Source: Betaproteobacteria bacterium (lineage in GTDB: Bacteria > Pseudomonadota > Gammaproteobacteria > Burkholderiales > SG8-41). Taken from it: DNA of 64,000 bases. The position numbers and the translations under genes are program-made. Location: the NCBI GenBank assembly GCA_016192825.1, contig JACPTK010000002.1, positions 1 to 64,000 on the forward strand. The letters are read 5' to 3'. How positions within the stretch are numbered: the first letter of the stretch is position 1; each line of letters begins with the position of its first letter. Positions 9,806 to 22,564 of this stretch are shown here, piece after piece. Below the pieces are notes generated by a model. It was not told the origin of the DNA. It ran no database searches and worked only from the letters and a program-made list of their open reading frames with translations.

Positions 9806-10558
9806 TCAGAGACTGACGCTGCGCCCCCCGTCCACCGTGAGGACCTGCCCGGTGACGTAGGGAGCATCGGCGAGCAGGAATTTTACTGCCTTGGCGATGT
9901 CGTCGGGATCGCCGACGCGCTTGAGCGCGCTCTGGTTGATGATGCGCTGGCGCGCGACCTCGTCGCGCCAGGCCTCCTCGTCCGGCCACAGGATGGTGCC
10001 CGGCGCGACCGCGTTCACCCGCACTTCGGGCCCGAGATCGCGCGCAAGCGCGCGGGTGAGCGCCGCGAGCCCGCCCTTGGCCGCGGTGTAGACGGCGTGA
10101 TTCCGCATCGGCAGCTCCGCGTGGATGTCGGTCAGGTTGACGATGCAGCCATGGCGCTTCCTCAGCTCCGGCGCCGCCGCCTGCGCGAGAAACAGCGGCG
10201 CCTTGAGGTTGGTGCCGACGAGGTCGTCCCACGCCTGCTCGGTGATCTCGCCGAGCACCGTGGGAAAGAAGCTCGAGGCGTTGTTGACGAGCGCGTCGAG
10301 ACGTCCGAACTGCTTCAGCGCCGCCTTGACGATCTGAGCGCAGCTCGCGATCTTGAGCAGATCGCCCTGCGCGAGCGCAACCGAGTCGGCGCGGTGCGCA
10401 TTGAGCTCCACCTGCAGCGCGCGCGCCTCGAGGGCGGAGGCGCGGTAGTGCACGAGCAGGCACGCGCCCGCGGCGTGCAGGCGCCTGCAAATGGCGGCGC
10501 CGACGCGCTTCGCGCCGCCGGTGACCAGCACCACCTTGTCCTGCAACGCGCTTTCCAT
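9806..10558 (-). CDS. SDR oxidoreductase, pteridine reductase-like
   Basis: [53 protein letters not shown]. Confidence 0.8.
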   Translation of the reverse strand: MESALQDKVVLVTGGAKRVGAAICRRLHAAGACLLVHYRASALEARALQVELNAHRADSVALAQGDLLKIASCAQIVKAALKQFGRLDALVNNASSFFPTVLGEITEQAWDDLVGTNLKAPLFLAQAAAPELRKRHGCIVNLTDIHAELPMRNHAVYTAAKGGLAALTRALARDLGPEVRVNAVAPGTILWPDEEAWRDEVARQRIINQSALKRVGDPDDIAKAVKFLLADAPYVTGQVLTVDGGRSVSL

Positions 10559-10736
10559 TCCGCGTCCTCCTGAGCGTCGTGAACGTCACCGACGCCGCTC
10601 GCCCCTCACCCCTTCCCCCTCTCCCGAGTGGAGAGGGGAAATGGGCAGCGGTAAATGGCTCGTCATCCATTTACCGGGGAGCATTGCTGTCACGATGAGC
10701 GTGTAGAATTGTAGTCCATTCGCCGCCATTCCCCGC

Positions 10737-11927
10737 TTGGCCACTTCCCCGCATCCCGTGCATCTTCCGGCGCCACCCGCCGCGGCGCTCGCTTTGAGCG
10801 CACAGCTCACCCGGCTCATCGCGGCGGAGATCGAGCGCGGCGGCGGCTGGCTGAGCTTCGCGCGCTACATGGAGCTCGCGCTTTACGCCCCCGGTCTGGG
10901 CTACTACATGGCCGGCGCGCGCAAGCTCGGCCGCGACGGTGATTTCGTGACGGCGCCCGAGATTTCGCGGCTGTTCGGCCGCACGCTGGCGCGGCAGCTG
11001 AAGCAGCTCGCCGGGCTCGGCCTCGCCGACATCCTGGAGATCGGCGCGGGCAGCGGCACGCTCGCGGTAGACCTGCTGCTCGAGCTGGAGCGGCTGGGCC
11101 ACGCGCCGGCCCGTTACTGGATCCTGGATCTCTCCCCCGACCTCCGCGACCGCAGCCGCGACACCCTCGCCGAGCGGGCGCCGCACCTGCTCGAGCGCGT
11201 GGCGTGGCTGAATCAGCTGCCGTCGGCGTACACCGGCATCGTGATCGGCAACGAAGTGCTCGACGCCATGCCGGCGCGCGTGTTTCGGCGCGACGGCGGG
11301 GCCGTCCTGGAACTGGGAGTCACGTTCAAGAGTGGAAAATTCGAGTGGGCCGAACGTTCGCAACTTTCCCCGCCCGACGTTCCCGATCCGGCGTGCTTTC
11401 CCACGGACGGATATCGCAGCGAAGTCCAGTTCGTGGCGCGCGCCTTCGTGCGGAGCCTTGGACACGTCCTGTCGCGCGGCGTGGCGCTGTTCTTCGATTA
11501 CGGGTTTCCGCGCCACGAGTACTACCACCCCCAGCGGTCGGGCGGCACGCTGATGTGCCACTACCGGCACCGCGCGCACGACGACCCGTTTTTCCTGCCC
11601 GGCCTGCAGGACATCACGACCCACGTCGATTTCTCCGCCGTCGCGCAGGCGGGGCGCGAGTCGCAATTGGATCTGCTCGGTTACACCAACCAGGCGCAGT
11701 TCCTGGTGAACTGCGGCATCACCGATGTGCTCGCTGAAACGCCGGCCGAGGACGCGGCGCGCTACGCGCCCCAGGCGGCCCAGGCGCAGAAGCTGCTCTC
11801 GCCCGCGGAGATGGGCGAGCTTTTCAAGGTCATCGCGCTTGGCAAGGGCGTGAAGGCGCCGCTGATCGGCTTCTCGAGCGGCGACCGCAGCCACACGCTG
11901 CAAGCAATGCGGACTGATGAATGTTGA
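10737..11927 (+). CDS. Class I SAM-dependent methyltransferase, MidA/NDUFAF7 family
   Basis: FARYMELALYAPGLGYYMAGARKLGRDGDFVTAPEISRLFGRTLARQL, LEIGAGSGTLAVDLL, GNEVLDAMP, FFDYGFPRHEYYHPQRSGGTLMCHYRHRAHDDPF. Confidence 0.9.
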   Translation: MATSPHPVHLPAPPAAALALSAQLTRLIAAEIERGGGWLSFARYMELALYAPGLGYYMAGARKLGRDGDFVTAPEISRLFGRTLARQLKQLAGLGLADILEIGAGSGTLAVDLLLELERLGHAPARYWILDLSPDLRDRSRDTLAERAPHLLERVAWLNQLPSAYTGIVIGNEVLDAMPARVFRRDGGAVLELGVTFKSGKFEWAERSQLSPPDVPDPACFPTDGYRSEVQFVARAFVRSLGHVLSRGVALFFDYGFPRHEYYHPQRSGGTLMCHYRHRAHDDPFFLPGLQDITTHVDFSAVAQAGRESQLDLLGYTNQAQFLVNCGITDVLAETPAEDAARYAPQAAQAQKLLSPAEMGELFKVIALGKGVKAPLIGFSSGDRSHTLQAMRTDEC

Positions 11928-12032
11928 ACGAAGCCAACAGCCGTAGCGGGCCAGGTCATCATTGCGCATTCCGCGTTCATCATTCACGGGCTTTCCATTC
12001 TCGCGCGGCGGAGATGGCGCGCGAGTAGCAAC

Positions 12033-12804
12033 CGTGGAGGATCTGGCTTTCTCGTTGTGGGTATGGGCTGTGATCTACGCGGCCATGCTCGCCGCCGGCA
12101 CGATGCAGGGCATGTTCGGGTTCGGCTTTCCCATCCTCGCCACGCCGGTGACGGTGCTCGTGACCGACGTCAAGACCGCGATCGTGCTCAACATGCTGCC
12201 GACGCTCACGCTCAACCTGGTCAGCATCGTGCGCGGCGGCAACTGGAGCCAGAGCCTGGGGATGTACTGGCGCGTCGCGGCCTTCGCGGCGATCGGGTCT
12301 TTCATCGGCGCGCAAGTGGTCATCTACGCGCCTCCGGAGCCATTGCGGCTCCTGCTCGCCGCGATCATCTTCGCTTATCTCGGCCAGGAGCGGCTGGCGC
12401 GGCTCGACTGGGGCTGGCTCTCGCACCACCCGCGCACCTCGACCGCCGTGTTCGGAACGACGGCCGGTTTCTTCTCCGGCAGCGTCAACAATTCCCTGCC
12501 GGTGCTGCTCATCTACTTCGTGCTGCTCAATGTTTCCGTCACCGTGATGACGCAGACGATGAATTTCTGCTTCTTCTTCGGGCGCAGCGTGCAGGCCCTC
12601 ACGCTCGGCGCAGCCGGCGAGATCAGCATGGGCGCCGCGCTCGCCAACATCCCGCTCGCGCTGGTGGCGATCGGCGGATACGTCGCGGGCGCGCGGATCC
12701 AGCGGCTCTTTTCCGCCGCGACCTTCAGGCGCCTGTTGAGATACATCCTGTTCGTGCTGGGCCTGATGCTGACGGCGCAGGGGCTGGTTTGGTTCGTGCG
12801 CTGA
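12033..12804 (+). CDS. TSUP/TauE-SafE family membrane permease
   Basis: Hydrophobic ORF; AGTMQGMFGFGFPILATPVTVL, GFFSGSVNNSLPVLLIYFVLLNVS. Start uncertain (ORF track 11962). Confidence 0.8.
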
Positions 12805-12815
12805 TCCGAATTTCC

Positions 12816-13014
12816 AGGAGTTTGTCGGACTTGGCCCCGACAAACTCCTGATGCAAAACCGGCACTAGGAAAATTGCCAGAGAGGATGAAGAATATGCAA
12901 AATCACCTCTGTTTTCTACGCATTCGACCCCGTCGGCCGGGTTTATTGCTGAATGGTCAGCCGGTTTTGCCGCTAGCAGCCTGTGCGGACCGTTAAGTCC
13001 GACAGGCTGCTGGG
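12816..13014. repeat. MITE-like composite hairpin element, copy 2
   Basis: AGGAGTTTGTCGGACTTGGCCCCGACAAACTCCT + CAAAACCGGC ... GCCGGTTTTGC + GCAGCCTGTGCGGACCGTTAAGTCCGACAGGCTGC. Confidence 0.85.
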
Positions 13015-13081
13015 CTAAGATGTGTCCGTCCCCAAGGCCGGGAACAGGCACGATACTGGATTCGAGGCGGAAATTCGGATG

Positions 13082-13801
13082 AACGTACCGCGCGTTGTGC
13101 ATCGTGCCTTCTCGGCACTGACGATCGTGGCGTGTGCCGTGCCGGCCGCCGCCGCCGCCACTACTCCGGTTGCCGCGCTCGACAAGGGCGGGTTGGAAGA
13201 AGGCGTCGAGCGCGCGAAGTACCTCTGGTCGCAAAGCCCGCACGGCAAGATGCTCGAGCGCATCCTTCCGCCTTCGATCGAGCCCGGCGAACTGCCCGAG
13301 CCGCGTTCCGAGGGCGCGCGGCTCGCCGCACGCTACTGCGTGCAATGCCATTACCTGCCCAACCCCCAGATGCACACCGCGGACAAGTGGATGACCATCG
13401 TCGTGCGCATGGTCTGGCGCATGCAGGGCAAGGGCAACCTCGGCGAGCTCATGAAGGAGATGATGGACAAGGTGGAGGCCCCGGACGAGCAGGAAGTCGG
13501 CGCGCTCACGCGCTACCTCCAGCGGCACGGGCAGCGGGAAATGGATCCGCGCCATCCGGCCCTCAGGTCCGAGCCGGGCAGGATGTTCAGCATTGCCTGC
13601 ACGCAGTGCCACGCGCTGCCGGATCCCGCCCGCCACACGGCGAGCGAATGGCCGGGCGTGGTGGAGCGCATGAAGCGGCACATGGCGTGGGCCAATACGG
13701 TGGTCGGCGTGGACACGCTCAGGACCACGCCGGTGCTGGAGACGGCCGCGATCGTGCGCTTCCTGCAGCGCCACGCCCGCGCGGAGCCAATGCCGAAGTA
13801 A
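13082..13801 (+). CDS. Exported diheme c-type cytochrome-like protein
   Basis: Signal peptide MNVPRVVHRAFSALTIVACAVPAAAAA; two CXXCH motifs (YCVQCHY, ACTQCHA). Confidence 0.75.
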   Translation, partial: NVPRVVHRAFSALTIVACAVPAAAAATTPVAALDKGGLEEGVERAKYLWSQSPHGKMLERILPPSIEPGELPEPRSEGARLAARYCVQCHYLPNPQMHTADKWMTIVVRMVWRMQGKGNLGELMKEMMDKVEAPDEQEVGALTRYLQRHGQREMDPRHPALRSEPGRMFSIACTQCHALPDPARHTASEWPGVVERMKRHMAWANTVVGVDTLRTTPVLETAAIVRFLQRHARAEPMPK

Positions 13802-13928
13802 ACACAACTTCCACCGCAAAGACGCGAAGGCGCAAAGAGAACGCAAAGCACCCGAATATGTACTCTTTCGGATTCTTTCTTTGCGAAATCTCGGCGTCCT
13901 TGCGCCTTTGCGGTTCCGACCTACGAGA

Positions 13929-14912
13929 ATGAAAGCGATGCAGCTCGCCGCGCCGCGCGCGGCGCTCAAGCGGGTCGACCTGCCGGCCCCGAAGCCGGGT
14001 CCCGGCCAGGTCCTGATCAAGGTGCGCGCCTGCGGCGTGTGCCGCACCGATCTGCACGTCGTGGACGGCGACCTGACGCGCGGAAAGCTCCCGATCATCC
14101 CCGGCCACGAGATCGTCGGCACGGTGGCGGAAAAAGGCGCGGGCGTGGGGCGGTTTGCGATCGGCGAGCGCGTGGGCGTGCCCTGGCTCGGATACACCTG
14201 CGGCGCCTGCGGTTACTGTCGCGGCGGTCGCGAGAACCTGTGCGACCGGGCGCGCTTCACCGGCTATCACCTCGACGGCGGCTATGCGGAATACACGGTC
14301 GCCGATCAACGCTACTGCTTCGCGTTACCGGACGAATACGACGACGCCGCGGCGGCGCCTTTGCTGTGCGCCGGGCTGATCGGTTACCGGTCGCTGGTGA
14401 TGGCCGGGGACGCGAAACGCCTCGGCATCTACGGTTTCGGCGCCGCCGCGCACATCGTGGCACAGGTCGCGCGCCACCAGGGGCGCAGGATCTTCGCTTT
14501 CACCCGGCCGGGCGACGCCGAGGGCCAGCGGTTCGCCCGAACGCTGGGCGCGGAATGGGCCGGCGACTCGACGGCGCACCCGCCCGAGGAGCTGGACGCC
14601 GCCATCATTTTCGCGCCGGTCGGCGCGCTCGTCCCCGCCGCGCTGCGGGCGGTGGCCAGGGGCGGCAGCGTGGTTTGCGCCGGCATCCACATGAGCGAGG
14701 TCCCGGCGTTCCCCTACGAGATCCTGTGGGGCGAGCGGGCGATACGCTCGGTCGCGAACCTCACTCGCCGCGACGGCGAGGAATTCCTCGCCCTTGCGCC
14801 CCGGGTGCCGGTGAAAACGAGCGTGGAAGTCCTCCCGCTCGGTCGGGCCAACGAAGCGCTCGCGCGGCTGCGCGAAGGGCGCATTAGCGGTGCCGCGGTG
14901 CTTGTCCCGTGA
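13929..14912 (+). CDS. Zinc-dependent alcohol dehydrogenase
   Basis: VRACGVCRTDLHVVDGDL, GHEIVGTVAEKGAGV, YTCGACGYCRGGRENLCDRARFTGYHLDGGYAEY. Confidence 0.9.
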   Translation: MKAMQLAAPRAALKRVDLPAPKPGPGQVLIKVRACGVCRTDLHVVDGDLTRGKLPIIPGHEIVGTVAEKGAGVGRFAIGERVGVPWLGYTCGACGYCRGGRENLCDRARFTGYHLDGGYAEYTVADQRYCFALPDEYDDAAAAPLLCAGLIGYRSLVMAGDAKRLGIYGFGAAAHIVAQVARHQGRRIFAFTRPGDAEGQRFARTLGAEWAGDSTAHPPEELDAAIIFAPVGALVPAALRAVARGGSVVCAGIHMSEVPAFPYEILWGERAIRSVANLTRRDGEEFLALAPRVPVKTSVEVLPLGRANEALARLREGRISGAAVLVP

Positions 14913-15008
14913 CAAGCGCGTCGTGCCTTCTGCTTGCAGACATATCCTCCGGGACGTCCATCCGGGATTAGAATCCATCATTGTCCCGAATTCCATCCTT
15001 CTCCCCCT

Positions 15009-15977
15009 ATGCACAGGATCGTGGCCTTGCTGTTTGTAGTGGTGTTGGCAGCGCCGGCGCAGGAAACCGGTGCCGCCGAGAAATACCCGTCGCGCCCCAT
15101 CCGGATGATCATTCCCAGCGGGGCGGGCGGGATCACCGATATCCTGGGCCGCGTCATCGCGCCCAGGCTCACCGAGAGCCTCGGCCAGCAGGTCGTCGTG
15201 GACAACCGACCCGGCGCGAGCGGCGTCGTCGGCTCGCAGATCGTCGCGAAAGCGGCCCCGGACGGGCACACGCTGCTGATGGCCTTCCCGTCGCACGTGG
15301 TAAACCAGAGCCTCTACCGCGATATTCCCTACGACACCGTCAAGGCATTCGCGCCCGTCACGCTGGTGAGCGCGGTCTCGCCGGTGCTCATCGTGAACAG
15401 CCAGTTTCCCGCGCGCTCCGTGCCGGAGCTGGTCGCCATTGCGAAGGAGAAACCGGGGCAGCTCAACCACGGATCGGTCGGCAGCGGCAGCATGGGGCAC
15501 CTCGGGGCGGAGCTGTTCCGCTCGATGGCCGGCATCAAGTTTGCGTTCGTGACCTACAAGGGCTCCCCGCAGGCGCTGACCGCCCTGCTCTCCGGCGAAA
15601 TCCAGTTCTACCTCATCGGCTCGGCAGGCACCGCGGCGTCGCATGTCAAGGCGGGCCGCGTGAGGGCGCTTGGCGTCGGCGCGAAACAGCGCATCGCCGT
15701 GCTGCCGGATGTGCCGCCGATCGCGGACACCCTGCCCGGCTACGAGGCCCGCGGCTGGAATGGCATACTGGCGCCGGCCGGCACGCCCCGGCCGATCGTC
15801 GAGCGGTTGAATCGGGAGATCGTGAAAATCGTCCGCTCGCCGGAGTTCATTCAGGTCCTGACGGGCGAAGGCGCGACGCCGGTTGGCAATTCCCCCGCGG
15901 AATTCGACGCCGTGATCCGCGCGGATGTGAAAAAGTGGGCGAAGATCATCAAGGACGCGGGCATCAAGGCACAGTAG
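15009..15977 (+). CDS. Tripartite tricarboxylate transporter substrate-binding protein (Bug/TctC)
   Basis: Signal peptide; YPSRPIRMIIPSGAGGITDILGRVIAPRLTESLGQQVVVDNRPGASGVVGSQIVAKAAPDGHTLLM. Confidence 0.93.
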   Translation: MHRIVALLFVVVLAAPAQETGAAEKYPSRPIRMIIPSGAGGITDILGRVIAPRLTESLGQQVVVDNRPGASGVVGSQIVAKAAPDGHTLLMAFPSHVVNQSLYRDIPYDTVKAFAPVTLVSAVSPVLIVNSQFPARSVPELVAIAKEKPGQLNHGSVGSGSMGHLGAELFRSMAGIKFAFVTYKGSPQALTALLSGEIQFYLIGSAGTAASHVKAGRVRALGVGAKQRIAVLPDVPPIADTLPGYEARGWNGILAPAGTPRPIVERLNREIVKIVRSPEFIQVLTGEGATPVGNSPAEFDAVIRADVKKWAKIIKDAGIKAQ

Positions 15978-16158
15978 CTCGCAGCTCAAGAAAGCGCGTG
16001 AAATCGGGAGATCCGGAGATCGAAAACCCGGGAGATCGTGAAGTCGGGAAATCGGGAGAGCGAAAAACCACCATCTCCCGCTCTCACGCTCTCACGCTCT
16101 CACGCCCTCCCGCCCTCCCGCCCTCACGGCTCTAAGGCGCCTCATTCATCACTACGCT

Positions 16159-16953
16159 ATGCCTTTCCTCGACGTTCCCGATTGCAGATTGTTCTACGAG
16201 CTGGACGACCACACCGATCCCTGGACGCGCCCGGACACGGTGCTGTTCGTGCACGGCTTCACCGAGTGCACCGAGGCGTGGCGCGCGTGGGTGCCGCACT
16301 TCTCGCGCCGATACCGCGTCATCCGCATCGACCAGCGCGGGTTCGGGCAATCGGGGGCGGTGACAAAGAGCTATCCGCTCACGACGGCGCTGTTCGTGGA
16401 CGATCTTGCGCGCATCATCCGGCACGTCGCGGACGGACCGGTCCACGTGGTCGGCGGCAAGAGCGGCGGCATCAGCGTCATGATGCTCGCCGCGACGCGC
16501 CCCGAGCTCACGAAGACGATCACGGTGTCCTGCTCGCCGGTCACGCCGCCCAGGGCCGAGGGCTGGATCGAGGAGATGGAGCGCGATGGGGTGCGGAGCT
16601 GGGCAAGAAGAACGCAGCGCGAGCGGATGGGAAGCCGGATGCCGGAGGCGGGCATCGAGTGGTGGTCGGACATGATGGGCCGGACGGCGCTTTCGACCGT
16701 GCACGCCTACCTGCGCTGGGTCGGCGACATCGACATTCGCGAGGACATCAAGCGCATCCGCTGCCCCACCCTGGTCATCGGCACCGACACGGCGCGCCGG
16801 GGCAAGTCCGTGTTCCAAAGCTGGCAGAAGACGATTCCGAAATCCGAACTGGTAATCCTGCCGATGGACGGCTACCACGCCGCGGGCACGGATCCCGATG
16901 CCACGGCTCGCGTCACGCTGGATTTCATTGCGCGACCCTCACCTGAGGGATGA
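16159..16953 (+). CDS. Alpha/beta hydrolase
   Basis: VLFVHGFTECTEAWRAWVPHFSRRYRVIRIDQRGFGQS; HVVGGKSGGISVMMLAA. Confidence 0.85.
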   Translation: MPFLDVPDCRLFYELDDHTDPWTRPDTVLFVHGFTECTEAWRAWVPHFSRRYRVIRIDQRGFGQSGAVTKSYPLTTALFVDDLARIIRHVADGPVHVVGGKSGGISVMMLAATRPELTKTITVSCSPVTPPRAEGWIEEMERDGVRSWARRTQRERMGSRMPEAGIEWWSDMMGRTALSTVHAYLRWVGDIDIREDIKRIRCPTLVIGTDTARRGKSVFQSWQKTIPKSELVILPMDGYHAAGTDPDATARVTLDFIARPSPEG

Positions 16954-17078
16954 GGGATGAGAAGAACCCCGTCGCCACGTCGCTTCCTCCCTTTGTCACC
17001 ACTCACTCGCCACCCTTCGCTCGTCAGCCGGTGTTCAGCCTGTGCTAGCATCCCGGCGACCTGCGAATTCGCGAAGGA

Positions 17079-18323
17079 ATGCCCATGACCGGGATACGCA
17101 TTGCCCACAATCTGAAACTGCTCGCGCAGCACAACGCCGGCGGCGCGCCCAATCTCGGCGAGGGCATGGCGATGAAGATCAAGGACGGCCGGCGCTACAT
17201 GTACATCGCCCACGAGCATGCCCCGGCGTGCTTCTCGATTTTCGACGTGACCGAGCCGTCGGATCCGAAGATGCTGTTCCAGAGGCCGCTGCCCCACAGC
17301 AGGGTGCGCGGCAATTCGCTCGCGATGCGCGGCGACATCCTGCTGATGGCCTACCAGGCCTACGACCCGGGGGGCAGGCCAGCGGGCTTCCAGGTCTACG
17401 ACATCTCGAAGCCGGCGGAGCCGCGCGAGATCACGTTTTACGACCTGTGGGGCAACGACAATCACTCGGTCGGCGTGCACTACGTGTCGTTCATGGATGG
17501 GCGCTACGCGCACATCTGCGCGACACACCCGGATTTCGTCCCGAACCACAAGGACGACATGCAGTTCTACCAGATCATCGACCTCGGCAACCCGTCGAAG
17601 CCCGTCGAAGTCGGGCGCTGGTGGCTGCCGGGCCAGCGGAAGGGCGACGAGGCGCCGCCGCTGGAGCACCACGTCGCGCCCGCGCTCCACTTCGGCATGC
17701 GGCCGCACCACACGCTCTCCTACCCCGAGCGCCCGGACCGCGCCTACATCGGCTGGATCGATGCCGGCATCGTGATTCTCGACATCTCGGACAAGGCGCA
17801 TCCGAAGCTGGTGAGCCGCCTCGACTACCACCCGCCCTTCCCCGGCTTCACGCACACCGTGCTGCCGCTGTTCGACCGCGACCTGCTGGTCGTCACCGAC
17901 GAGGCGACCGGCGACCAGGGTCTCGACTGGCCCAAGCGCTGCTGGATGGTGGACCTGCGCCTGGAGACCAACCCCGTGATCATCGGCAGCCTGCCGACGC
18001 CGCGCGACTTCGACACGCTGCACTCGGTCGGGGGGCGCATCGGCGCGCACAACATCCACGAGAACGAGACCGAGCCGGGGGCCGCCAGGCTGGAGAACAC
18101 GGTGGTCTCGACCTGGTTCAGCGCGGGGCTGCGCGTCTACGACATCGCCGACCCGTACCGGCCGGAGGAGATCGCTGCGTTCCTGCCGCAGACGCCGCAG
18201 GGCCAGCGCGGCTGCCGCATCAGCGACGTGTTCGTGGACGACCGCTCGATCATCTACGCGGCCGACCGCGCGTGCGGCGGGCTCTACGTGCTGGAATACA
18301 CCGGCAAGCGGCCGCTCAACTAA
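17079..18323 (+). CDS. LVIVD/beta-propeller-like repeat protein
   Basis: Recurrent segments IFDVTEPSDPKMLF, VYDISKPAEPREI, ILDISDKAHPKLVSRLDY, VYDIADPYRPEEIAAF. Confidence 0.65.
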   Translation: MPMTGIRIAHNLKLLAQHNAGGAPNLGEGMAMKIKDGRRYMYIAHEHAPACFSIFDVTEPSDPKMLFQRPLPHSRVRGNSLAMRGDILLMAYQAYDPGGRPAGFQVYDISKPAEPREITFYDLWGNDNHSVGVHYVSFMDGRYAHICATHPDFVPNHKDDMQFYQIIDLGNPSKPVEVGRWWLPGQRKGDEAPPLEHHVAPALHFGMRPHHTLSYPERPDRAYIGWIDAGIVILDISDKAHPKLVSRLDYHPPFPGFTHTVLPLFDRDLLVVTDEATGDQGLDWPKRCWMVDLRLETNPVIIGSLPTPRDFDTLHSVGGRIGAHNIHENETEPGAARLENTVVSTWFSAGLRVYDIADPYRPEEIAAFLPQTPQGQRGCRISDVFVDDRSIIYAADRACGGLYVLEYTGKRPLN

Positions 18324-18381
18324 GGAAGGAGGTAGTTTGCAGTTTGCAGTTACTGCCAACTGACGGCTGCCAACTCATCCG

Positions 18382-18756
18382 TCATTGCGCGCCAAGCAGA
18401 GTGGCTTGCACCTCGTCAACGGCGCCGATCCACTTCTCGCGCGCGGACGTCCCGGCGGCGTAAGCATCCATCAGGGTGATGACCAGGGAAAGCGTATCGG
18501 AATCGAGCGCTGAGACTTCCGCGCGCCGGAAATCGCCCTCTTGGTACGTCAGCGCGGACAGGATGCGGGCCAGCAGGCGGGATTGCGTGAACGCGGGGTT
18601 CTGCGTGATTTTCCTCACCGCGGCAGCCAGGGGATCCCCGACCAGAACACGTGAACCAAAGCACGCGACGCGCCGCAGCTCTTCCTGGAACCGGACCGCC
18701 GACAGCAGCTCGGTCGCTCCGGCCGCGGATCTCGGTTCGCTGGGCTGCTCGCTCAC
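18382..18756 (-). CDS. Hypothetical protein
   Basis: 124 aa ORF with plausible codon use; no family recognised. Confidence 0.45.
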   Translation of the reverse strand: MSEQPSEPRSAAGATELLSAVRFQEELRRVACFGSRVLVGDPLAAAVRKITQNPAFTQSRLLARILSALTYQEGDFRRAEVSALDSDTLSLVITLMDAYAAGTSAREKWIGAVDEVQATLLGAQ

Positions 18757-18762
18757 GTCAGA

Positions 18763-19032
18763 TCACACGCCGTAGCGGTTGGAAACCAGATTGCCGATGG
18801 CCAGGCACCCCGCCGCGCTCGCCAGTGCGACCGCCATTGCAAACACATTGAAGTTGTTCGGGGCGTCCGTGACCGTGCCGAGCATCGGCGCAAGCACGTT
18901 CCCGCCGAAGAATCCGCCCACCACGCCGATGATGATCGAAACGATCAGGCCCCGCTCTTCATTGAACTTCAGGACCGTATAACCCATCCAGCCGAGTATG
19001 CCGCCCGCCAGGACCCACATCGCGATGTTCAT
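18763..19032 (-). CDS. GlsB/YeaQ/YmgE-like small membrane protein
   Basis: MNIAMWVLAGGILGWMGYTVLKFNEERGLIVSIIIGVVGGFFGGNVL. Confidence 0.75.
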   Translation of the reverse strand: MNIAMWVLAGGILGWMGYTVLKFNEERGLIVSIIIGVVGGFFGGNVLAPMLGTVTDAPNNFNVFAMAVALASAAGCLAIGNLVSNRYGV

Positions 19033-19090
19033 TTTTTCCTCACAGAGAAAGTAGCGTGACAGCTTGCAGCGTACGCCAGGCAATCCGCTT

Positions 19091-19116
19091 GGTCCGTACG
19101 CCAGCGCACATTGCGG
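19091..19116. promoter_or_regulatory. Palindromic operator-like motif (site 1)
   Basis: GGTCCGTACGCCAGCGCACATTGCGG, about 60 nt upstream of the YmgE-like gene; matches three other sites. Confidence 0.6.
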
Positions 19117-19256
19117 GCGGTTTCCACGGCCGGGGATACGGCGACTTCCCGAGACTGACGTTTTCGATGCCGTTCCCGGAAATGCGCCTCGTTAACGACA
19201 CCAAACGCTGCGTCAGGCCTTGGCTGCTGCCGCCTGTTTCTTCTTCCTGGTATCGA

Positions 19257-21228
<1,972 letters not shown>

Positions 21229-21254
21229 ACGCGATGCTCCTCGATTGATCATGC

Positions 21255-22325
21255 CTAGGCGTAACAACGCAAGCGCTGCGAAAACTCCACCAGAGGGCGA
21301 ACGCCGCTCGCCTCGGCGCGCTGGCACCAGTCCTGCAGCCGGCGCACCAGTTGCTCCTTGGATAAGGGGGAACGCTCCCACAGCGCCATGAGTTCCCGGC
21401 GCATGGAATACATGGTCTGCCGTGCCTGTGCGTCCTGGTCCTCGGCACCGATGCGCTTCAGCGACTTGGCGTACTTCGCCAGGACATCGTAGCGATGGGT
21501 AATCACCGCTTGCAGCGTCTGCAGGTTCGGGATCAGCCTGGGCGCGGCGAAACGCGGGACCGGCGCGACGCGCTTGACCTTCGCGAGTCCCAGCGCTTCG
21601 AGTATGCGGATGTACATCCAGCCGATGTCGAACTCGTACCACTTGCTCGACAGCTTGGCCGATGTCGTGAAGGCGTGGTGATTGTTGTGCAACTCCTCGC
21701 CGCCGATGAGGATGCCCCACGGCACGATGTTGGTGCTGGCGTCCTCGGTGGGCCAGTTGCGGTAGCCCCAGTAGTGGCCGATGCCGTTGATCACGCCGGC
21801 CGCCCAGAACGGGATCCAGGCGATCTGCGTCAGGTAAATCAGCGCCCCGGGCACGATGCCGAACAGGATGACGTCAGCCAAGCCCATCAGCGTCAGGCCG
21901 AGTTTCAGGTACCGGGAGTAAACATGGCGCTCGAGCCAGTCGACGGGGGTCCCGTGGCCGTAGCGCTCGATAGTGTCACGATTGCGGGTTTCTTTGACGT
22001 ACAGGATTACCCCGCCCCACAGCACGCGGTTGATGCCCAGCACCTGCGGGCTGTGCGGATCCTCCGGGGTCTCGACCTTGGCGTGGTGCTTGCGGTGTAT
22101 CGCGGCCCACTCCTTCGTCACCATGCCGGTCGTCAGCCACAGCCACAGCCGGAAGAAATGACTCACGGCCGGATGCAGATCGAGCGCGCGGTGCGCCTGA
22201 TGGCGGTGGAGGAACACCGTGACCGCAACGATGGTGATGTGCGTCAGCACCAGGGCCACGATCGCGTAGCCCCACCACGGAAGGTCGAATACCCAGGAAA
22301 AAAGCAAGTTCAATTCACTCATCAC
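21255..22325 (-). CDS. Acyl-CoA/fatty acid desaturase
   Basis: Histidine boxes [21 protein letters not shown] in a multi-TM protein. Confidence 0.9.
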   Translation of the reverse strand: MMSELNLLFSWVFDLPWWGYAIVALVLTHITIVAVTVFLHRHQAHRALDLHPAVSHFFRLWLWLTTGMVTKEWAAIHRKHHAKVETPEDPHSPQVLGINRVLWGGVILYVKETRNRDTIERYGHGTPVDWLERHVYSRYLKLGLTLMGLADVILFGIVPGALIYLTQIAWIPFWAAGVINGIGHYWGYRNWPTEDASTNIVPWGILIGGEELHNNHHAFTTSAKLSSKWYEFDIGWMYIRILEALGLAKVKRVAPVPRFAAPRLIPNLQTLQAVITHRYDVLAKYAKSLKRIGAEDQDAQARQTMYSMRRELMALWERSPLSKEQLVRRLQDWCQRAEASGVRPLVEFSQRLRCYA

Positions 22326-22510
22326 TCAGCACTCAGCACTCAGCACTCATCATCGACCTCCAGCCCGGCCCATCGTCCTGCGCCCCTTGTTCCTGGCGGG
22401 ACTCCGCTGCGCGTTCCGCCACGACGCCTTTCGCTGCCCGGGGTAAGCGCTCCTCTTCAGGGCCGAGAACCATCTATCGATGCGGCAATTGTCCCCTTCG
22501 CGGCCGGGAC

Positions 22511-22535
22511 GCTCTGTGCGCCAGCGCACATACGG
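22511..22535. promoter_or_regulatory. Palindromic operator-like motif (site 2)
   Basis: GCTCTGTGCGCCAGCGCACATACGG, 30 nt upstream of the Crp-like gene at 22565. Confidence 0.7.
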
Positions 22536-22564
22536 TTGAGCATCGCTGCTGTAGCCTTCGCGTC

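Noticed and set aside
10671-11987. 438-aa minus-strand ORF opposite the MidA-like gene
   Set aside because: Antisense of a clear methyltransferase; composition typical of shadow ORFs in GC-rich DNA.
12725-14197. 490-aa minus-strand ORF containing ...VLHQEFVGAKSDKLLEIR...
   Set aside because: Artefact spanning cytochrome and ADH antisense sequence; the EFVGAKSDKLL peptide is the translated repeat hairpin (also seen at the false N-terminus of the 37229..38401 ORF).
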